In this document: positions 8,401-10,052 of the stretch, piece by piece
Position numbering within the stretch: position 1 is the first letter of the stretch
How the letters are laid out: each line of letters begins with the position of its first letter
DNA from: CAYFJO01 sp964343305
Lineage (GTDB): Bacteria; Planctomycetota; Planctomycetia; Pirellulales; Pirellulaceae
Assembly: GCA_964343305.1 (NCBI GenBank)
Contig: CAYFJO010000405.1
Coordinates: forward strand, 1 to 10,052
Length of the DNA: 10,052 nucleotides
Direction: 5' to 3'
Translations under genes and position numbers: made by a program
The notes under the pieces: model-generated
Databases searched by the model: none
What the model was told of the DNA's origin: nothing
The model's input: the letters and a program-made list of their open reading frames with translations, nothing else

Positions 8401-8827
8401 TGAGTCGATCACGGCTAATCAACTTTTGGTCAAGGCTGGTCGAAAGGTTGGGTTTGAAGCCAAGCGTCTCGCGCTGATGATTGAACTGGAGCCCCAATTC
8501 CTTGGCGATGAACGCCAATGACGGTTGCGGGTTTTTGTCATACGTGAGCAGTGCCTGACGATAGCGAATCTCGTTGACTAGCCCCGTGTAGCCATGCCGT
8601 TTGATCCAGACGGCGAGTGTTTCGTTGACCTTGTCGTACTGCTCGTTGTTTTGAAAGTGTAGACAGTGGTAGTAGTAATAGTTCTCAGTTCCGGGAATGA
8701 GTTGCTTGAGCGGAATCGTACGGTCCTTGGCTAACGAAAAATCCTCGATAAACCCAATCTCACCGGCATGAGAAGCGGTGGCGACGAAGACAAACATCAA
8801 GGAAACAATTAGCATTAGGCGTTTCAT
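2477..8827 (-). CDS. Giant secreted protein, alpha-2-macroglobulin-like layout
   Basis: This gene encodes 2,116 residues. Residues 1-21 are a Sec signal peptide (KR, hydrophobic core LMLIVSLMFVFVA, probable cleavage after SHA), so the product is exported. About 22-420 looks mainly helical. About 425-970 is a series of beta-sandwich-like segments, starting DDPVSLDLFVKN and including a carboxypeptidase-regulatory-like loop near 545-570. Residues 1027-1053 are a Gly/Ser/Asp-rich linker. About 1150-1330 is helical, and 1336-1409 is a charged, proline-rich linker. About 1560-1660 is beta, about 1665-1890 is TPR-like helices, and about 1930-2116 is beta again. Alternating macroglobulin-like sandwiches and helices suggest the bacterial alpha-2-macroglobulin family, but there is no CxEQ thioester and only about six cysteines. 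A role in the periplasm or on the surface, such as protease trapping or scaffolding, is inference. ATG 8827 has no strong Shine-Dalgarno. It stands alone, with recombinase debris on both sides. Confidence 0.92.
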   Translation of the reverse strand: MKRLMLIVSLMFVFVATASHAGEIGFIEDFSLAKDRTIPLKQLIPGTENYYYYHCLHFQNNEQYDKVNETLAVWIKRHGYTGLVNEIRYRQALLTYDKNPQPSLAFIAKELGLQFNHQRETLGFKPNLSTSLDQKLISRDRLKTIAFGRYSNLQGFEDAALDWLVGEKLDPNDRRHLIQRLSRPDYEPLTKLVVDDLNYRNSSGFGGANIHRQLLHSQLDEILKLKTELRNQTHFVNAYLTKLHPANDVDWKHDAVAREAYLDRLWAYVKTLAPVHNSLKAHVLYHRLAHDRAKGIYDKDRFMIYIATPRHVSYIDTNFMKRDTSRKYPANLSADFNATTMLPPVGNDEPLVRSYLQQFFVKENTFKPYEEWINDLYLKYNFAETKIVNGLGEPEEWYSMLPADRYQKLKERIDLDFAFANKSSFAPDDPVSLDLFVKNVESMIVKVYEVNTGNFYRDNLREIDTDINLDGLVANSEKTHKYTDPPLRRVKRHFEFPQCDGRGVYVIDFIGNGTSSRALIRKGKLRYLVRTSTAGHVFTVLDNANRKLPDASLVMSGQEYKTDKDGVITVPFSNQPVRQPIVLTHGDFASLDHFRHESEDYSLTAGIYVDRQSLLDRQKAQVVIRPALKLNGVPVTLKLLEETTLVITSTDLDGISSTKEAADFELFEDRESTYEFTTPKRLRQIAFALKTKVQNLSQNKKIDLATGQTFDLNAIDTSEKTEDLHFGKSGKNYFIDVLGKTGEVKNDRQVNLSIKHRDFRSAVSVALQTDDHGRVNLGPLVNIASVTATGPQGTSPTWNLRSDGHSQYKSLHGLAGGAIDIPFMRGGVKPARNEVSLLELRRGTFVNDRFDSLSIEDGLLRVSELPRGDYDLLLKRTGERISLRLSEGEMRENYVLSENRQLEVRSSKPLQVESVDVGDDALTVKLTNATKFARVHVFATRYRPAYSAFENLGRVRDTEPYVVSIPRGNSVYLAGRNIGDEYRYIIDRRYAKKYPGVMLQRPSLLLNPWAIRTTETSQQYARPGEEYDPRGTGSDGDAKRDSGGSTGASSASDFANLDFLPEATAVIVNVAAENGKVEIDRKLLGANSHIHIVACDPTSTAFRSISLPDAATEMHDLRLANGLDPSQHFTQQKQISVVKPKSEFTMTDITTSRFEAYDNLARVYTLYATLSQDPNLLEFSFILGWDKLEVDQKQTLYSKYACHELAFFISQKDPDFFEKSIQPYLANKKDKTFLDRWLLEEDLKNSLKPWNHSQLNIVERILLSQRIDGEQTHTSRQVNDLFNLIPPNVDRFNHLFDTALKGSALETSDQFGFDSAKSDAVEKLTAKLKVRLGDIASKSGGDGAGFRNQKNAQNMPPSEDSPDATAPSPPKPGAKKARAHRDEGGSESEQAATGLERQRRSLGRADKSDGYFQNDLNRRKDARQLYRKLDKTKEWVENNYYKLAIHQQNADLVTANAFWNDYAKHDPRQPFYSTNLAEASRNFTEMMFALSVLDIPFTSPEHKSEFDGPKMDLAAGGPIVIFHEEIKPTKDEARQTPILVSQNFFRHGDRYRYENNAKLDKYVADEFLIHTSYGCQVVVTNPTSSPRKLDLLLQIPIGAMPVLGAKQTRSVHINLAPYNTQTLEYYFYFPADGKYQHYPVHVAQNEQLVAFAEPFTFNVVKEPTKVDRESWAYISQHGSSEDVLHYMRDNNLNRTNLEKIAFRMQDARFFETVMKLLAQRHVYNNTLFSYGIKHNYVSAVREFLQHPNNYINRCGSYLDTTLVTIDPVIRKTYEHMEYKPLVNARTHQLGRRRQILNNRFEGQYNRLMKVLSYRRELNDDDLMAATYYMLLQDRVEEALGFFDSVNTDNLATEMQYDYFRAYTSLYLEDVGQARDIAARYADHPVDRWRNAFAAISTQLDEIEGAGTKVIDDESRTETQTKLAATQPNFEFKVESKKVHLNHQNLKRVTVNYYLMDIELLFSRNPFVQQYSGQFSYITPNQTLELKLADDQSQTVFDLPESLHNSNVLVEISAAGQTKSQAYYSNSLSVQTVENYGQVRVTHVDNGKPISKTYVKVYAQMQDGAIKFYKDGYTDLRGRFDYTSLNTNELEIVRKFSLLVLSDTEGAVVREANPPKR

Positions 8828-8973
8828 GGAAGGGTTCCCCAGTGAATCGGCAGGTTTTCGAGGTGATTAGGATAGTTTACAAGCGCGCAAGGGTCGCGGC
8901 TGAATTTGACGAGGGATTCGGAGCAAAAGTTCCGACAATGCAGTGAGATTGCTGGGTGACGGTCGGCCGAAAA
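8828..8973. other. Upstream region of the giant gene, no gene seen
   Basis: On the minus strand this stretch should hold the promoter of the giant gene. A TATCCT box is readable around 8865-8870, but no -35 box at a normal distance was found. No hairpin or repeat stands out. Confidence 0.3.
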
Positions 8974-9063
8974 GATACGTCTGACCCAAGGCTGGCCCAC
9001 CATAGCGACATTAATCTGGCCATGCGAGTTTATACGCATGTTGGGAAAGAAGAGCGCGAGGGG
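8974..9063 (+). pseudogene. Decayed 3' end of a tyrosine recombinase
   Basis: Read on the plus strand, this segment gives RLAHHSDINLAMRVYTHV followed by GKEER. It matches the catalytic-His and nucleophile-Tyr boxes of phage-type recombinases, whose typical form is LARHSDINLTMxxYTH. The upstream HxxR box is not readable in the same frame. After GKEER the reading becomes Gly-rich, whereas a +1 shift gives AVLPEM, resembling the AIGMLPG tail of the remnant at 2360-2464. So it carries at least one frameshift and is truncated. GTTTATACGCAT at 9028-9039 is identical to 2366-2377, and the 39-base stretches starting there agree at 31 positions. It lies between the start of the giant gene and the end of the beta-propeller gene. 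Confidence 0.65.
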
Positions 9064-9125
9064 GGCGGTATTGCCGGAGATGCGCACTTATGGCCGATCG
9101 GGTCGCGTTGCAGTCGGGCGCCGGA

Positions 9126-10052
9126 TTATTCGCCGATGCACCACAGCCCTTTGGTCGTGCGGACGTACATTCGTTTTCCCTCGAAGACCAGTGAACCACG
9201 GAAAGTTTCCAGCGAATTGCGGGCGAGTTCCTTATACTCACGGCCCGGCTGGAGCACGATCGTCGTACCATTGTCGCTGCTTACGAAGAGGCGATTACCA
9301 GCTAACGTGATGCTGGGATAGGATTGGCCGCCGCCGAAATCCAACCGTCGCTCGGAAACTTTTTCGCCCGTCGTGGCATCGACAACACTGAAGATGGAAC
9401 TGGCGTTCATGGCGCAGATCAGTCCGTCATGCTGAATCGGCGAGGGGAACCAATTAGCCACCACCTTTCAGCCTCGCGCCGTCCCAGAGCGGTGACCAAC
9501 TGTCGGGAATCACGCTGGATGTCGGCAGCGCGTAACCGCTGACTCGGCCAGCGACGAAGAAGACCTTCCCGTCTTGAACCAGCGGCGAATTGGGGCCGGT
9601 GGACCCAAGGCCTTTGGCCAGAAGGCTGCCGTCACTGACGCGGTAGACGTTTCCGCTGGGATGAATCGCGACGTCCACGTCACCGAGCCGGGCGTGCATG
9701 GATGTGCCGTGACCCGGCGAAATCTTCACTCGCCACGCCTCGCTGCCGTCGCGCGTATTCAGTGCCACCAGGTCTGAGAAATGCACGAGCAGCTTGTCTT
9801 TCACAAGTAGCGGCGAAGAACCGTGGCCGTACGCCGCCGTGGAGTGCTCGATCAGCTTGAGCCACTGCCGGTTCCCATCCAGATCGTAGCACGCGACCAG
9901 GCCGTTGCCGAATATCACATAGACACGCTTGCTGTCCGTGACGGGAGTCGGCGATGAATAGCCGCCTGTCGGATGATAGCGACCGGTCCCGCCTTTACCA
10001 GGTTCGAGGTAGCGGTTCCACGTGGTCAGTTTGTTCTTTTGGGCCTTGATCG
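9126..10052 (-). pseudogene. PQQ/BamB-like beta-propeller protein, partial and frameshifted
   Basis: The reading frame enters from the right edge, with its N-terminus outside the window, and runs to about 9457. A shift of one base then continues it to TAA 9126-9128, giving about 307 residues in total. At least six blade-like repeats can be read. Each has a Ser-Pro, a short Asp/Gly turn (such as DGK or EGKR), a hydrophobic strand and a Gly-rich turn, for example SPTPVTDSKRVYV, SPLLVKDKLLVH, SPLVQDGKVFF, SPIQHDGLI and SLVFEGKRMYV. This is the PQQ-binding-like/BamB-type propeller common in planctomycete exported proteins; no ligand can be assigned. The upstream part ends LKGGG-stop. Removing one A from GGCTAATTGG restores GGG-Tyr-Trp-Phe and joins the two halves smoothly. 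The damage could be a real mutation or a sequence error. Without the correction, two ORFs appear: 9454 to beyond 10052, and 9126-9464. Confidence 0.82.
9454..9455 (-). other. Likely one-base insertion in the beta-propeller gene
   Basis: On the minus strand the bases read GGC TAA TTG. With one A fewer they read GGC TAT TGG, restoring Gly-Tyr-Trp-Phe and opening the frame into the downstream half. The AA run is only two bases long, so this is not an obvious homopolymer artefact. Confidence 0.6.

Noticed and set aside
2477..8827. Canonical thioester alpha-2-macroglobulin
   Set aside because: No CxEQ motif was found near any of the few cysteines, so only a layout resemblance is claimed.
1..10052. 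CRISPR array, tRNA or rRNA gene
   Set aside because: No regularly spaced direct repeats, cloverleaf-like sequence or conserved rRNA segments were seen on either strand by eye.

Overview
The window looks like a chromosomal stretch from a planctomycete-type bacterium (Pirellulaceae-like). This is inferred from three things: a giant secreted protein of over 2,100 residues, a PQQ-type beta-propeller protein, and scattered 3' ends of tyrosine recombinases. No marker gene such as rRNA or a ribosomal protein is present to fix the taxonomy.

Left part (1 to about 2100, + strand): an accessory, mobile-element-like module. It starts with the end of a coding sequence (1-171). After one in-frame TAA, the same frame continues as a small HExxH metallopeptidase-like protein (181-510). 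A 73-residue four-cysteine, probably zinc-binding protein follows (554-775) with a good Shine-Dalgarno. A hairpin-rich noncoding stretch (776-954) then leads into an apparently intact tyrosine recombinase of archaeal XerA/haloarchaeal style (955-2025).

Junction (about 2026-2476, + strand): base composition becomes visibly more GC-rich near 2100. What follows is the 3' end of a different tyrosine recombinase (2108-2359). After its stop, in the same frame, comes the tail of yet another recombinase (2360-2464). Both are remnants. A small GAAA-loop hairpin sits exactly at this junction.

Centre (2477-8827, - strand): one gene of 2,116 codons with a Sec signal peptide. Helical blocks alternate with beta-sandwich blocks, and there are two low-complexity linkers. 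The layout resembles alpha-2-macroglobulin-like secreted proteins, but I see no CxEQ thioester motif.

Right part (8828-10052): a third recombinase tail remnant (about 8980-9060, + strand) is related to the one at 2360-2464, with 31 of 39 identical bases in the best segment. The two remnants therefore flank the giant gene as degenerate direct repeats. A PQQ/BamB-like beta-propeller gene (- strand) follows. It runs off the right edge and carries a one-base frameshift near 9454.

The picture is an integrative element on the left abutting older integration debris around a large, probably host-owned, secreted-protein gene. No CRISPR array, tRNA, rRNA or complete insertion sequence was seen.
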